Source: Frigidibacter sp. SD6-1 (lineage in GTDB: Bacteria; Pseudomonadota; Alphaproteobacteria; Rhodobacterales; Rhodobacteraceae). From it: a stretch of 64,000 nt of DNA. Shown one piece after another: positions 42,824 through 51,919 of the stretch. The stretch lies in assembly GCF_030143255.1 (NCBI RefSeq), contig NZ_JARJNR010000007.1, positions 224,794 to 288,793 of the forward strand, read 5' to 3'. Within the stretch, counting starts at the first letter, position 1; every line of letters begins with the position of its first letter. The notes beneath the pieces are model-generated. The model had not been told where the DNA came from, ran no database searches, and was given only the letters and a program-made list of their open reading frames with translations. Made by a program: the position numbers and the translations under genes.

Positions 42824-43063
42824 TCAGGCAAACTCATGTGTCCAGGCTGGTTCTGGCCCGCCTTCCTCCTGCCGAAGGGCCGCAAGCGCTGCGCGCTGTG
42901 CCGCCAGATACCAGAACAACCGGCTTTCGGGCGACTGAAGGAATGGCGCGAAAACTGCCTCGACGGCGTCATGATCGTGCGAAACCGCGGCGCGAAGCCG
43001 ATCGCGGAAACCGCTCGGCGCGCCAGCATCCTTCGCGTGCGGGCCTACTGTTCCAGCTTCCAT
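42824..43063 (-). pseudogene. Heme oxygenase (BphO-like), truncated
   Basis: This 79-residue frame has the N-terminal helix of biliverdin-forming heme oxygenases (FRDRLRAAVSHDHDAVEAVF, with the likely haem-ligating His). It then reads AAQRAALAALRQEEGG and stops. Normal BphO proteins have about 190 residues. GGGGAG lies close to the ATG. It lies 11 bp upstream of the phytochrome gene, the usual place for bphO. Confidence 0.55.
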
Positions 43064-43195
43064 CGCTCCCCCGTAAACGTCCCCGGACTCTTGCGAGAAC
43101 TGTTTGTGTCAGGGAAGAGTTCCCAAGAAGCGCAGCGTTGCATTTGCGTGGCAAACCATCCTTGAAACTGCGGAAGGAAGATCGAATCCCGCTGA

Positions 43196-43513
43196 TCAAC
43201 GCAGACTGCTGTTGCCGTCGCCGACGATCGCCAGAACTTCCATCGTCTCGGGGTGCACCTCGTAGACGCGGCCATCGATCCGGTAATAGCGCCAGTAGCC
43301 CGTGACGGGTGGCAGGCCATGATATTCGGGATTGAACAACATGGTGGTGCCTTCGGGAATCCGGTCGCCGACCGCAAGGCTTGACGTCACAAGGTTGGCC
43401 GGAACGACCGAGACGCAGCGCGCGCCGTCGGTTTCCATGACGCAAAGCGCCTGTGCCCATCCCGGGAAAACCGCGACAGCCGCAACCGCCGCAACCTGAC
43501 AATGAACGCGCAT
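43196..43513 (-). CDS. Exported small protein (RcnB-like C-terminus)
   Basis: This periplasmic protein of 105 residues has a signal peptide (VHCQVAAVAAVAVFPGWAQA) and two or three cysteines. A Tyr/Trp-rich end (GYWRYYRIDGRVYEVHPETMEVL) is like the RcnB/DUF-type barrel that ends many small exported proteins. The function is unknown. It is divergent from tspO across a 430-bp gap. A near-match to an EcfG promoter (GGAACC-N15-GGTTGT, minus strand, 43548-43574) lies upstream. Confidence 0.65.
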   Translation of the reverse strand: MRVHCQVAAVAAVAVFPGWAQALCVMETDGARCVSVVPANLVTSSLAVGDRIPEGTTMLFNPEYHGLPPVTGYWRYYRIDGRVYEVHPETMEVLAIVGDGNSSLR

Positions 43514-43525
43514 CCCTTCCTCCAT

Positions 43526-43943
43526 CCGATACCGCCCCTACTTCCGCACAACCCGCAATGCGCGTCCGGGTTCCGGAGGTCGGGGAAGGCGCGAAACCTC
43601 AGTGTGCTGCCCCACGGCTTTCGGCCTTCCGTCTCGTGTTCTGCAAATTCGTTCGGCAATGGAACCTGTCAACCACCCTCTCTTCAGATGGCCGAGTTCC
43701 GACGCCAGGCGCATTAGACTACGACATAGACGGCTGAGGTTGCGGGCCCGGGCCGCAGCGATTTCCGCCAGGTCAGTGGATCCGCCGGGCCAGGACTGGC
43801 CTGCGCCTGTCCTGCCAGACGGTGGGCCGTCTTTGGGCCGGCTTCCGAAATCATTTCGCGGCGGTAAGGTGGAACCGGCACCCGCCACAGGCATTGGAAA
43901 GACGCGCACCGACGTCGGCCCCCGCGAACCAAAGGGAACTTTC
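43526..43943. other. 430-bp region without a recognised gene
   Basis: Open frames on both strands give Arg/Pro-rich peptides without family features. Two imperfect EcfG-like sites lie here. GGAACC-N15-GGTTGT reads toward the exported protein, and GGAACC-N15-CATTGG at 43871-43897 reads toward tspO. Each differs from consensus by one base in the -10. Confidence 0.5.
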
Positions 43944-44426
43944 ATGGACAGAACGAACCCCAAGCACTCCTACCTCGCCCTCGCGATCTTCCTTGCAATT
44001 GTCATGGGGGGCGGCCTCTTCATTGGCACGCAGACCGCGCCCGGCCCCTGGTACGCCGCGCTGGCCAAACCCTGGTTCAATCCGCCCAACTGGCTCTTCG
44101 GCCCGGTCTGGTCCGTGCTCTACCTGCTCATGGCGATCGTGGGCTGGCGCACCTGGCGGCGCGCGCCTGCGGGAACGGCGATGCGCGCCTGGTACGCACA
44201 GCTGGTTCTGAACTTCCTCTGGTCGCCCATGTTCTTCCTGGTGCACCGCATTGACGCCGCGCTGGCCATCATCGTGGCTTTGTTCGCAGCCATTGCCGTT
44301 CTCTTCTTGGTCAGTTGGCGGCAGGACCGTCCTTCGGCCTGGATGCTCGTGCCCTATGCGCTCTGGGTCGGGTTTGCGACGCTCCTGAATGCGGCGCTCC
44401 TGATGCTGAACGGTCCGACGGGCTGA
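43944..44426 (+). CDS. tspO: TspO/MBR (tryptophan-rich sensory protein)
   Basis: This membrane protein of 160 residues has five helices and binds porphyrins. In Rhodobacter it adjusts tetrapyrrole-linked gene expression with oxygen. Conserved features are APGPWYAALAKPWFNPPNWLFGPVWSVLYLLMA, then AWYAQLVLNFLWSPMFF and WVGFATLLNAALLMLN. It is next to a Crp/Fnr gene (convergent) and near the phytochrome remnant, which suits light and redox sensing. Confidence 0.96.
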   Translation: MDRTNPKHSYLALAIFLAIVMGGGLFIGTQTAPGPWYAALAKPWFNPPNWLFGPVWSVLYLLMAIVGWRTWRRAPAGTAMRAWYAQLVLNFLWSPMFFLVHRIDAALAIIVALFAAIAVLFLVSWRQDRPSAWMLVPYALWVGFATLLNAALLMLNGPTG

Positions 44427-44444
44427 GGCCGCGCCGCCGCGCCT

Positions 44445-45113
44445 TTATGTCACGTCAAGGTTGTAGGTGCGCGCCAGACGATCGGCATCTTGCAGGGACA
44501 GCCGCCCGTCGACCAGTTCCAGGTGCCCCGCGCGCCGCAGCTTTGCGATGGTCTTGTTCATGTGAACCAGTGACAGGCCAAGCGCATCGGCAAGGTCGGC
44601 CTGACGGAACGGAAACGCCATCGACGTGCCGCGCAGCATGCCGTGCGTCCGGGCCCGGCTGAACAGAGTGTGCAAGAGCGAGGCGACGGCTTCCTCGGCG
44701 GAAAACTGTCCGATCGCCACCATGGCCTTGGTCAGCCGCACCTCTTCATAGGCCATCGCCTGCAGCGACAAGACCACGGCCTCGAACCGCTCGCGCCAGA
44801 GCGCGCGCAAATCCCGGCGCTCGATAACGCTGACACCCATGTCTGATCGGGCCTCGGCGCTGTTGAGGAACTGACCGATCAACAGCGCCTGCAGGCCGAT
44901 GATATCGCCCGGAAACAGAAAGCTGACCACCTGACGGCGCCCGTCCTGCAAGAGGTTCGCGCGCAGGCCCTGTCCAGAGCGCACCAGAAAAACCTGCCGT
45001 CCGTCCTGGCCCTCCGAGACGAACGGCGTACCGGCAGGGATCACGAGTTCGTCAGTGGCGATCTCGTGCAGGACTTCAAGAAAGTTCGGGGGCAAGGGAA
45101 CCAGATTAGGCAA
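44445..45113 (-). CDS. Crp/Fnr-family transcriptional regulator (paralogue 2)
   Basis: This regulator of 222 residues has a sensory barrel (AGTPFVSEGQDGRQVFLVRSG, FLFPGDIIGLQALLIGQFL). The C-terminal winged helix FRQADLADALGLSLVHMNKTIAKLRRAGHLEL is almost identical to that of the regulator at 25.7 kb. There is no cysteine cluster for iron-sulfur sensing. The 16-bp motif found before the paralogue occurs 42 bp upstream of this start. Confidence 0.93.
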   Translation of the reverse strand: MPNLVPLPPNFLEVLHEIATDELVIPAGTPFVSEGQDGRQVFLVRSGQGLRANLLQDGRRQVVSFLFPGDIIGLQALLIGQFLNSAEARSDMGVSVIERRDLRALWRERFEAVVLSLQAMAYEEVRLTKAMVAIGQFSAEEAVASLLHTLFSRARTHGMLRGTSMAFPFRQADLADALGLSLVHMNKTIAKLRRAGHLELVDGRLSLQDADRLARTYNLDVT

Positions 45114-45154
45114 GGTTCGTTCCCGGCGAAAATCTTTCAGTTCTCAGCATCGTG

Positions 45155-45170
45155 CTATGTCCCAGTTTAA
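45155..45170 (-). promoter_or_regulatory. 16-bp motif shared by both Crp/Fnr genes (copy 2)
   Basis: CTATGTCCCAGTTTAA differs from the copy at 26420-26435 by one base. Conservation outside the coding region of two paralogues suggests a functional site. Confidence 0.45.
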
Positions 45171-45304
45171 ACGGGTCGAGAGTTTTCCGGATATCTGGGC
45201 ACCTCTCGCGGCGGCCGACAGCGGTCCGTCCGACCGCGTGCAACTGGCCGAAGTGATCCGCACCTGCCGCACCTCGTCCGGCCGACGTTCCGGGCCGGTG
45301 CCGG

Positions 45305-46777
45305 TCAGGCTTTGACGGGCAGACGCGGCCGACGTTCCTCGTGGTCGAGCCAGGGCATGGCCTGTTCAAGAACACTGGCGACGTGGAAGACGCGCGGGTC
45401 GTCGAAGGCGCGGGCGGCGATCTGGACGCCCGCAGGCAGGCCGTTCGACGCGATCCCGGCGGGCACGGCCAGGACCGGCAGCCGCGACAGCATGTTGAAG
45501 ACGGTCTGCAGGTTGCAGTCGTAGTCGCTGTCGAAATCGCGTCCCTGCACGATCATCCGTTCCCAGGGCATCTGTTCGGCGCGGATCTCGTGCGTGGCGA
45601 AGGTCGGGCAGATGAAGGCGTAGTAATCCTCCATCATCGGGCCGAAGCGGCTGTAGATGTCGCCCGCCACGTCAAGCGACCAGAGAAACTGGTCGGCGGT
45701 GGTTGTGCCGGATCGTTCGGCGTAAAATGCGGTGTAGTCGCAGACCAGATCGGGATGCGCCGCGACTTCGCGCTTCAGGGCCGAGCCCATCAGGTGGTCG
45801 AGGTAGTACTTGCAGCCGTCGCGCACATCCGCGCCCCAGCCGAGCGACACTTCCTCGACGACCGCCCCGGCAGCGGCAAGTGCTTCAAGCACCTTCATTG
45901 TCTGCGCCGCCACCTCATCGGCCACCACGCCGTTGCCGACATCAAAGGTCCAGGCGATGCGCTTGCCCTTCAGGTCGCCCCAGCCGCCGGTGGGGATCAC
46001 CATCTTTTCGCGCACGGTGGCGATATCCTGCGGGTGGATGCCCGAGATGACGTTCTGCATCAGCGCCGTGTCGCCCACCGTCCGCGCCATCGGGCCGACA
46101 TGGCAGTACCAGTCGAGGTTGAAGGGCGGCTCGTCGGGGACGCGGCCATAGGGGGGCTTGTAGCCGACGATACCGTTCGCGCCGGCCGGACCCCGGATCG
46201 AGCCGCCGATGTCCGAGCCGGTGGCAAGCGTGGTGGTCCCGGCGGCAAGCGCCGCCCCAGCCCCGCCCGAGGAGCCCGAGCAGGTATATTCGGGGTTCCA
46301 CGGGTTGCGCGTCACGCCATGAAGCCGCGAGGCGGTGATCCAGGCGCAGCAGAATTCAGGGGTCGTTGTGCGGGCGTGAAAGATCGCGCCTGCCTGTTGC
46401 AGCCGGGTGGCGACCGGGTGGGTATGGTCGGCGACATAATCCTTGTAGATCAGCGATCCTTGAGTGTTGCGCTGGCCCCTGACCGGCATCTCGTCCTTCA
46501 CCGCGACGGTGATCCCTTCCAGCGGCCGCGCGGTTTCGGGCCGCTTTGTCCAGACCTCCTCGGCGCGCCGCGCGGCGGCCATAGCCTCGTCCGCGAAGGT
46601 CTCGGTGAAGGCGTTGATCACCGGCTCGACCGCCTCGGCGCGGGCAAGCTGCGCCTCAAGCACCTCGACCGGCGACAGTTTGCCCGCACGGAACAGCCGA
46701 AGCTGTTCGGTCGCGGGCATGTAGCAGAGGTCGAGATCGACGGTCGTCGCGCGGGCGGTCATGTCAGGCACTTTCAT
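45305..46777 (-). CDS. Amidase-signature enzyme
   Basis: This hydrolase of 490 residues belongs to the amidase-signature family and should cleave a carboxylic amide or a peptide end. The catalytic triad is visible: Lys in ITVAVKDEMP near residue 93, the cis-Ser in CSGSSGGAGAALAAG, and the nucleophile in TGSDIGGSIRGPAG. It overlaps the 3' end of the ABC ATPase gene by 14 bp and is the last gene of the operon. It probably cleaves what the transporter imports. The ATG at 46762 is an alternative start. No signal peptide is seen. Confidence 0.92.
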   Translation of the reverse strand: MKVPDMTARATTVDLDLCYMPATEQLRLFRAGKLSPVEVLEAQLARAEAVEPVINAFTETFADEAMAAARRAEEVWTKRPETARPLEGITVAVKDEMPVRGQRNTQGSLIYKDYVADHTHPVATRLQQAGAIFHARTTTPEFCCAWITASRLHGVTRNPWNPEYTCSGSSGGAGAALAAGTTTLATGSDIGGSIRGPAGANGIVGYKPPYGRVPDEPPFNLDWYCHVGPMARTVGDTALMQNVISGIHPQDIATVREKMVIPTGGWGDLKGKRIAWTFDVGNGVVADEVAAQTMKVLEALAAAGAVVEEVSLGWGADVRDGCKYYLDHLMGSALKREVAAHPDLVCDYTAFYAERSGTTTADQFLWSLDVAGDIYSRFGPMMEDYYAFICPTFATHEIRAEQMPWERMIVQGRDFDSDYDCNLQTVFNMLSRLPVLAVPAGIASNGLPAGVQIAARAFDDPRVFHVASVLEQAMPWLDHEERRPRLPVKA

Positions 46778-48440
46778 GGGTTGGAAGGTCGTGATGGGCG
46801 GCGGCGATCAGCCGCGCCGTGTAGTCGTGTTCGGGGGCGGCGAAGATGCGGGCGGTCGGGCCGGTTTCGACGATCTGACCTTTCAGCATCACTGCCACCC
46901 GGTCGGCCGCATGGCGGACGATGGCCATATTGTGGGTGATGAGCAGGATCGAGAGGCCGAGCCGTTCCTGAAGGTCATTGAGAAGGTTGATAACCTCGCC
47001 CTGGACCGAGACATCGAGCCCCGCCGTCGGTTCGTCCGCGACGATCAGCCGGGGAGACATCGCGAGCGCCCGCGCGATGCCGGCACGCCTGGCCTGACCG
47101 CCGGACAGCTCGTGCGGATAGCGGTCGGCGAAGCGGCTATCGAGGCCCGCGAGCGTCAGAAGCTCCACCGCCTTCGCGCGTGTGGCCTCGGCGCGGCGAC
47201 CATGGACGATCAGTGGTTCGACCACCTGTTCGGCCAGCGTCCTGCGCGGCGAGAGCGAGCCTGCCGGGTCCTGGAACATCATCGACACCTCGCCCCGCGC
47301 GGCCTGCCAGCCGCCGCGGTCGGCCTTGGTGAGCTCTCGCTCGCCAAGGCGGATCGTGCCCGCATCCGGCCGCACCAGCCCCAGGATCGACCGCGCCACG
47401 GACGATTTCCCCGAACCGCTCTCGCCGATCAATGCCAGCGTTTCGCCCTTCGAGATCGAGAAGGAGACCTGCCGGACCGCGTGAATCCTTTCCACCGCTC
47501 CGCCGATGGCGGCGGGGAGAAAGCCGCCACGGTGGAAAGTTACAAAAAGATCGGACACCGCCAATATGGGTGATTCCGATCCCTTCACGCGTCCGGCAGG
47601 TCCTACCACCGCGGCGGCCGTCGCGGCTGGTGCGTCGGCCATGGTCGGCAACCGCCGGGTGGGTTCGATGATCCGCGCGGGATCGCAGCGCAGCAGCCGC
47701 GCGGTATAATCATCTTCGGGTCGGGTGAAGACCTGCGCCACCGACCCGTCCTCGCGAATTTCGCCATCCTTCATCACCATCACCCGGTCGCAAAGCGTGG
47801 CGACGGTGCCGAGGTGGTGGCTGACGAAGATCACCGCACAGCCGGTTTCGCGCTGTAGGCGCTTCAGCAGGTCCAGCACCTCGACCTCAAGCGTTGCATC
47901 GAGCGCGGTCGTCGGTTCGTCGGCCAGCAGCAGATCGGGGCCCAGCATCAGTGCCATGGCGATGGAGACGCGCTGGCGTTGGCCCCCCGAAAGCTCGTGG
48001 GGATACATCTCCATGCGCCGTGCCGGGTCGGGCAGGCTGACCCACTCAAGCGCGTCGATGGCGCGGGCACGCTTTTCCCGGGCGGACCAGGGCTCGCGGT
48101 GCAGCACGTCCATCATCTGCTGGCCGATCGTCAGGCCGGGCGCGAGCGAGGTCATCGGGTCCTGCGAGATGTAGGAAATCCGGGTCCCGCGCAGGGCGCG
48201 CAGCCGGTCGGGCGGCAGGCGCAGAAGGTCTTCGCTGTCGAACCAGACCTCGCCCGAGTTGATCGCGGCGGTTTCCGGCAGAAGGCGCGTCAGCGCCCAG
48301 AGAAGCGTCGACTTGCCCGATCCGCTTTCGCCGACGATGCCGAGCGTTTCGCCCCGCCCCAGCGCGAAGCTGACCCATTTGACCGCCTGAACCGGGCCGA
48401 AGCGCACGGCGAGGTTGTCGACCTGAAGAAGCGTGTCCAT
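46764..48440 (-). CDS. Dipeptide/oligopeptide ABC transporter, fused double ATPase
   Basis: This cytoplasmic protein of 558 residues has two complete ABC domains, DppD-like then DppF-like. Walker A GESGSGKSTLLWAL is near residue 38, with signature LSGGQRQRVSIAMAL and Walker B LLLADEPTTALD. The second domain has GESGSGKSSVARSI near residue 335, LSGGQARRAGIARAL and LIVADEPTAGLD. The fusion replaces the usual two separate subunits. The start lies 1 bp after the permease stop. Confidence 0.95.
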   Translation of the reverse strand: MDTLLQVDNLAVRFGPVQAVKWVSFALGRGETLGIVGESGSGKSTLLWALTRLLPETAAINSGEVWFDSEDLLRLPPDRLRALRGTRISYISQDPMTSLAPGLTIGQQMMDVLHREPWSAREKRARAIDALEWVSLPDPARRMEMYPHELSGGQRQRVSIAMALMLGPDLLLADEPTTALDATLEVEVLDLLKRLQRETGCAVIFVSHHLGTVATLCDRVMVMKDGEIREDGSVAQVFTRPEDDYTARLLRCDPARIIEPTRRLPTMADAPAATAAAVVGPAGRVKGSESPILAVSDLFVTFHRGGFLPAAIGGAVERIHAVRQVSFSISKGETLALIGESGSGKSSVARSILGLVRPDAGTIRLGERELTKADRGGWQAARGEVSMMFQDPAGSLSPRRTLAEQVVEPLIVHGRRAEATRAKAVELLTLAGLDSRFADRYPHELSGGQARRAGIARALAMSPRLIVADEPTAGLDVSVQGEVINLLNDLQERLGLSILLITHNMAIVRHAADRVAVMLKGQIVETGPTARIFAAPEHDYTARLIAAAHHDLPTHESA

Positions 48441-48441
48441 C

Positions 48442-49314
48442 TTAGCCCCTCCGCCGCAGTTTCGGGTCGAAGGCGTCGCGCAGGGCCTCCCCCAGAAACG
48501 TGAAGCCGAGCGTGGCGAGGATCAGCGGCAACCCGCCCGCGATCACCAGCCAGGGGGTGTGGCCGACATAACGGAAGCCCTGGTCGAGCATCAGGCCCCA
48601 GCTGGTCGCGGGCGCCTTCACGCCGACACCGAGGAAGGAAATCCCGGCCTCGGCGGTGATATAGGCGGGGATGTCCATCGAGGCGATGATCAGGATCGGG
48701 CCGATGACATTGGGCAGGATGTGGCGCAGCACGATCCGGGCCCGGCCCATGCCCATCGCCCGCAGCGCCTCGACATATTCGGTGGAGGATTGCGCGATGA
48801 CCGACGATCGCATGACGCGGGCGTAATAGGGAACCGAGGTCGCGACCAGAAGCCCCAGAAGAACCCCCATGCCGCCGCCGAAGATCGGCCCGATGGCAAG
48901 GGCGAGGATGATGACCGGATAGGCGCGGACCGTGTCGAAGCCGAGCGTCAGCGCATAATCCAGCCAGCGCGGCCCCATCGCCGCCAGCATCCCCAGAAGC
49001 CCTCCGATCATCACCGAAAGCGTGGTGGCGACCAGCGCCACGGTCAGCGCGACCCGCCCGCCCCAGATGGCACGGCTGAGGACGTCGCGGCCCAGTTCGT
49101 CGGTGCCGAGCCAATGGGCCGCGCTCGGCCCCTGCAATTTCGCGGGCACATCCAGCGCCGCCGGATCATAGGGCGCGATCCAGGGCGCGAAAAGCGCCGA
49201 GAGGATCAGAAGGACCGCGATGGTCAGGCCGAACAGGCCCATCGGATCGCCGAGGAAAGCGCGAAAGCCCCCGGCCGGTTTCACGGCGCTTATCTCTGTG
49301 GGCACGGCGCTCAT
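48442..49314 (-). CDS. Dipeptide-type ABC transporter permease (DppC-like)
   Basis: This inner-membrane protein of 290 residues has about six helices. An N-terminal OppC segment (DPMGLFGLTIAVLLILSALFAPWIAPYDP) is followed by LGTDELGRDVLSRAIWGGRV. The EAA motif EALRAMGMGRARIVLRHILPN lies near residue 180. It overlaps the upstream permease gene by 4 bp. Confidence 0.95.
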   Translation of the reverse strand: MSAVPTEISAVKPAGGFRAFLGDPMGLFGLTIAVLLILSALFAPWIAPYDPAALDVPAKLQGPSAAHWLGTDELGRDVLSRAIWGGRVALTVALVATTLSVMIGGLLGMLAAMGPRWLDYALTLGFDTVRAYPVIILALAIGPIFGGGMGVLLGLLVATSVPYYARVMRSSVIAQSSTEYVEALRAMGMGRARIVLRHILPNVIGPILIIASMDIPAYITAEAGISFLGVGVKAPATSWGLMLDQGFRYVGHTPWLVIAGGLPLILATLGFTFLGEALRDAFDPKLRRRG

Positions 49315-50258
49315 TCCCGGCTCTCCTTGAAACGTGGGTCGATCAGCGCGTTGAGAATGTCGGCCAGCGTGGTGGCCGCGACCAGAAGCGCGGTGGCGGC
49401 AAGGACGGCGCCGAGGGTGACGGGATAGTTCCTGAGGATCACCGCATCATACATCAGCTTGCCGATGCCGGGCCGGGCGAAGACGATTTCCGCAAAGACC
49501 GCGCTGCCAAGCATGTAGCCTACACCGACGCCAAGGACCGTGATCGTCGGCGCGACGGCGGTCCGCAAGGCATAGCGGTAGACGATTCGCAGTTCCGGCA
49601 GCCCAAAGGCGCGGGCATTGCGGATGTAGTTGGCGCTCAGCACCTCGATCATCGAGGCGCGGACGAGGCGGGCGATGTAGCCGACCCAGCCGATGCCGAC
49701 CGCGATGGCGGGCAGGATCAGGTGGTGCAGCCGCGAGCCCAGGCCCTCGCCCACGCCCGCGCCGATGGCCGGGAGCCAGCCGAGAGCAGCAGAGAAAAGC
49801 AGCATCCCGTAGATCGCGATGATCACAGGCGGGACCGAGATCAGGCTGACCGACAAAAGCCCGATCGCCTGGTCGAACAGGCTGTTGCGCCGGACCGCCG
49901 CCGCGCAGCCAAGGGGAATGCCAAGCCCGGCGGCAATCAGCAGCGAGGCGAGGATCAGTTCGACCGTATAGGGCGCGTGGGCGGCCAGAACCTCGGTCAC
50001 CGGACGGCGCGACCGCAGGTCGGTGCCGAGATCGCCGCTGAGGACCGAGCCCACATAGCGGACGATCTGTACCGGCATCGGCTTGTCGAGGCCAAGTTTC
50101 TCGGCGAAGGCCGCCTTGATCGCGGGCGTGGCCTTGGGCCCGAGCATGGCCGAGGCCGGATCGCCGGGCGCCGCCTGCACGATGACATAAAGCGTCGAGA
50201 TGGCGAGCAGAAGCACGGCGCAGCCAAGCGCGATCCGCCGCAGGATATAGCCGAACAT
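49311..50258 (-). CDS. Dipeptide-type ABC transporter permease (DppB-like)
   Basis: This inner-membrane protein of 315 residues begins FGYILRRIALGCAVLLLAISTLYVIVQAAPGDPA and has about six helices. The EAA loop IRNARAFGLPELRIVYRYALR is near residue 210. It ends with the family's LADILNALIDPR. The start at 50258 was chosen because it follows the binding-protein gene by 52 bp and fits the family N-terminus. The longer frame is a shadow. Confidence 0.95.
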   Translation of the reverse strand: MFGYILRRIALGCAVLLLAISTLYVIVQAAPGDPASAMLGPKATPAIKAAFAEKLGLDKPMPVQIVRYVGSVLSGDLGTDLRSRRPVTEVLAAHAPYTVELILASLLIAAGLGIPLGCAAAVRRNSLFDQAIGLLSVSLISVPPVIIAIYGMLLFSAALGWLPAIGAGVGEGLGSRLHHLILPAIAVGIGWVGYIARLVRASMIEVLSANYIRNARAFGLPELRIVYRYALRTAVAPTITVLGVGVGYMLGSAVFAEIVFARPGIGKLMYDAVILRNYPVTLGAVLAATALLVAATTLADILNALIDPRFKESRE

Positions 50259-50310
50259 GAAGGGGCTCCGGTCAGGTCGGGGGGCGGGGTTGCCCGCCCC
50301 GTTCTGTCGA

Positions 50311-51828
50311 TCAGTTCGCCGCTTTGGCGAAAGCGCCGAAGATCGGGCGGCCATCGGGCAGGCTACCCGGGACGATGCTGTCGCGCCACAGGACCGTCAG
50401 CGGCTCATGCGTGAGGAAGAGGAAATCGCCGCTTTCCTCCAGCATGTCCTGAAGCTGGACATAGATCGCGGCCCGTTCGCCTTCGTCCATCGTCTCGCGC
50501 GCCTTTTCCACCAGCGCGTCATAGTCGGGGTTTGCAAGGCCCTCCCAGTTCCAGATGCCGACCTGGTCCGAGATGAAATATTGCAGCGTGTAAAGGCCGT
50601 CCGGGTTGCCGAACCAGCTTTTCACATGCAGTTGCAGATCCTTCGCGCGTTCCTCGTCCACGGCCCAGAACGTGCCTTCGTCCTGACCGTTCAATTCGAC
50701 CGTCAGACCGATCTCGGCCAGGTTCGCCTGCATGATCTGGGCGATGGCCGCGCGGTTGGCGTTGTTGACATAGTCGAGCCGGATCACCGTGCCCTCGGCG
50801 CCGGCCTCGGCGATCAGGGCCTTCGCGCCCTCGACATCGCGTTCGATCAGCTTGCCTTCGCGGTAGCCGGGAAGGCCGGGGGCGACGATGCCGGGCGCCT
50901 GCTTGGCATGTCCGTTCGAGGTGGCCTGAAGGATCGTCGGAATGTCGATGGCCTTCTGGATCGCATGACGGACGCGGATATCAGCAAGCGCGGGATGGGT
51001 CTCGGAAATCCCCAGCCACAGCGGGTCGATGGACTGTTTCAGCGCCACCTTGCCGCCGCGCGGCGGATTGGCGGCCCAGCCGTCATATTCCAGCGCCGAG
51101 ACGCCAAAGACGTAATCGACTTCGCCCGCCTCGAACGCCACGCGCGAGGCATTGTCGTCGGGGATGGAAATCAGCTCGATTTCATCGAATGCGCCCGGAG
51201 TGCCGGTCCAGTCGGGGTCCTTCTCCAGCACCATCGGCTGGCCCGGCTCGAAGCTCTTGAACCGGTAAGGGCCGGTCGTGGCGGCCGGTGTCGCCTCGAA
51301 ATAGCCGCCCGCCGCCTCGGCCGCGGCCTTCGATACGATGGCGCCGGTGCCATAGGTCATCGTCGCCGACCAGAAGCTGGGCGAAGGCTTGGCCAGATGG
51401 ATGATGCCGGTATATTTGCCGGTCACCTCGACATCAGTCAGCAGCGCATATTCCGGGGCCAGCGCGCTTTCGAGTTCCGGATTGGCGTGGCGTTCGTAGG
51501 AATATTCCACATCCTCCGCCGTCAGTTCGCCATAGCCGCCCGACCACATGATGCCCGGTTTCAGCTCGAACGCGATGTTGGCCGGGTCGGACAGGTCGAC
51601 CGATTTGGCCGCGTCCAGTTCGACCTTCCATTCCTCGCCCGCCACATATTTGGCCAGACGGGGGTAAAGATTGTCGATCAGCACCCATTCGGAAGTCGAC
51701 CCCGCATAGGCCGGGTCGAGATAGCCGGGATCGGCAGGAATCGCGATGCGCAGCGTTTCGGCCGATGCCGCGAGCGGGAGGATGGTGGCCAAAGCCGTCG
51801 AAATCAACAGGCGAACGTGGCGGGTCAT
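50311..51828 (-). CDS. Dipeptide-type ABC transporter substrate-binding protein
   Basis: This family-5 periplasmic binding protein of 505 residues has a signal peptide (RLLISTALATILPLAASAE). The mature domains include RIAIPADPGYLDPAYAG, LTAEDVEYSYER, VRHAIQKAIDIPTI and a C-terminal MLEESGDFLFLTHEPLTVLWRDSI. It is the first gene of a five-gene operon with two permeases, a double ATPase and an amidase, so the ligand is probably a peptide or amide. The ATG at 51828 follows GGGAGCG. The operon is divergent from an XRE regulator. Confidence 0.95.
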   Translation of the reverse strand: MTRHVRLLISTALATILPLAASAETLRIAIPADPGYLDPAYAGSTSEWVLIDNLYPRLAKYVAGEEWKVELDAAKSVDLSDPANIAFELKPGIMWSGGYGELTAEDVEYSYERHANPELESALAPEYALLTDVEVTGKYTGIIHLAKPSPSFWSATMTYGTGAIVSKAAAEAAGGYFEATPAATTGPYRFKSFEPGQPMVLEKDPDWTGTPGAFDEIELISIPDDNASRVAFEAGEVDYVFGVSALEYDGWAANPPRGGKVALKQSIDPLWLGISETHPALADIRVRHAIQKAIDIPTILQATSNGHAKQAPGIVAPGLPGYREGKLIERDVEGAKALIAEAGAEGTVIRLDYVNNANRAAIAQIMQANLAEIGLTVELNGQDEGTFWAVDEERAKDLQLHVKSWFGNPDGLYTLQYFISDQVGIWNWEGLANPDYDALVEKARETMDEGERAAIYVQLQDMLEESGDFLFLTHEPLTVLWRDSIVPGSLPDGRPIFGAFAKAAN

Positions 51829-51919
51829 GGGTCGCTCCCTCTTCATGATCGGTAGTAAGAGAGCATAGGGGTCGACCGGACGGCACGGAACGTTGAATCG
51901 TCAGCAGGTTTTATGCTAG

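Noticed and set aside
45341..46939. 532-residue plus-strand frame opposite the amidase
   Set aside because: Antisense shadow. The amidase on the other strand has its full catalytic triad.
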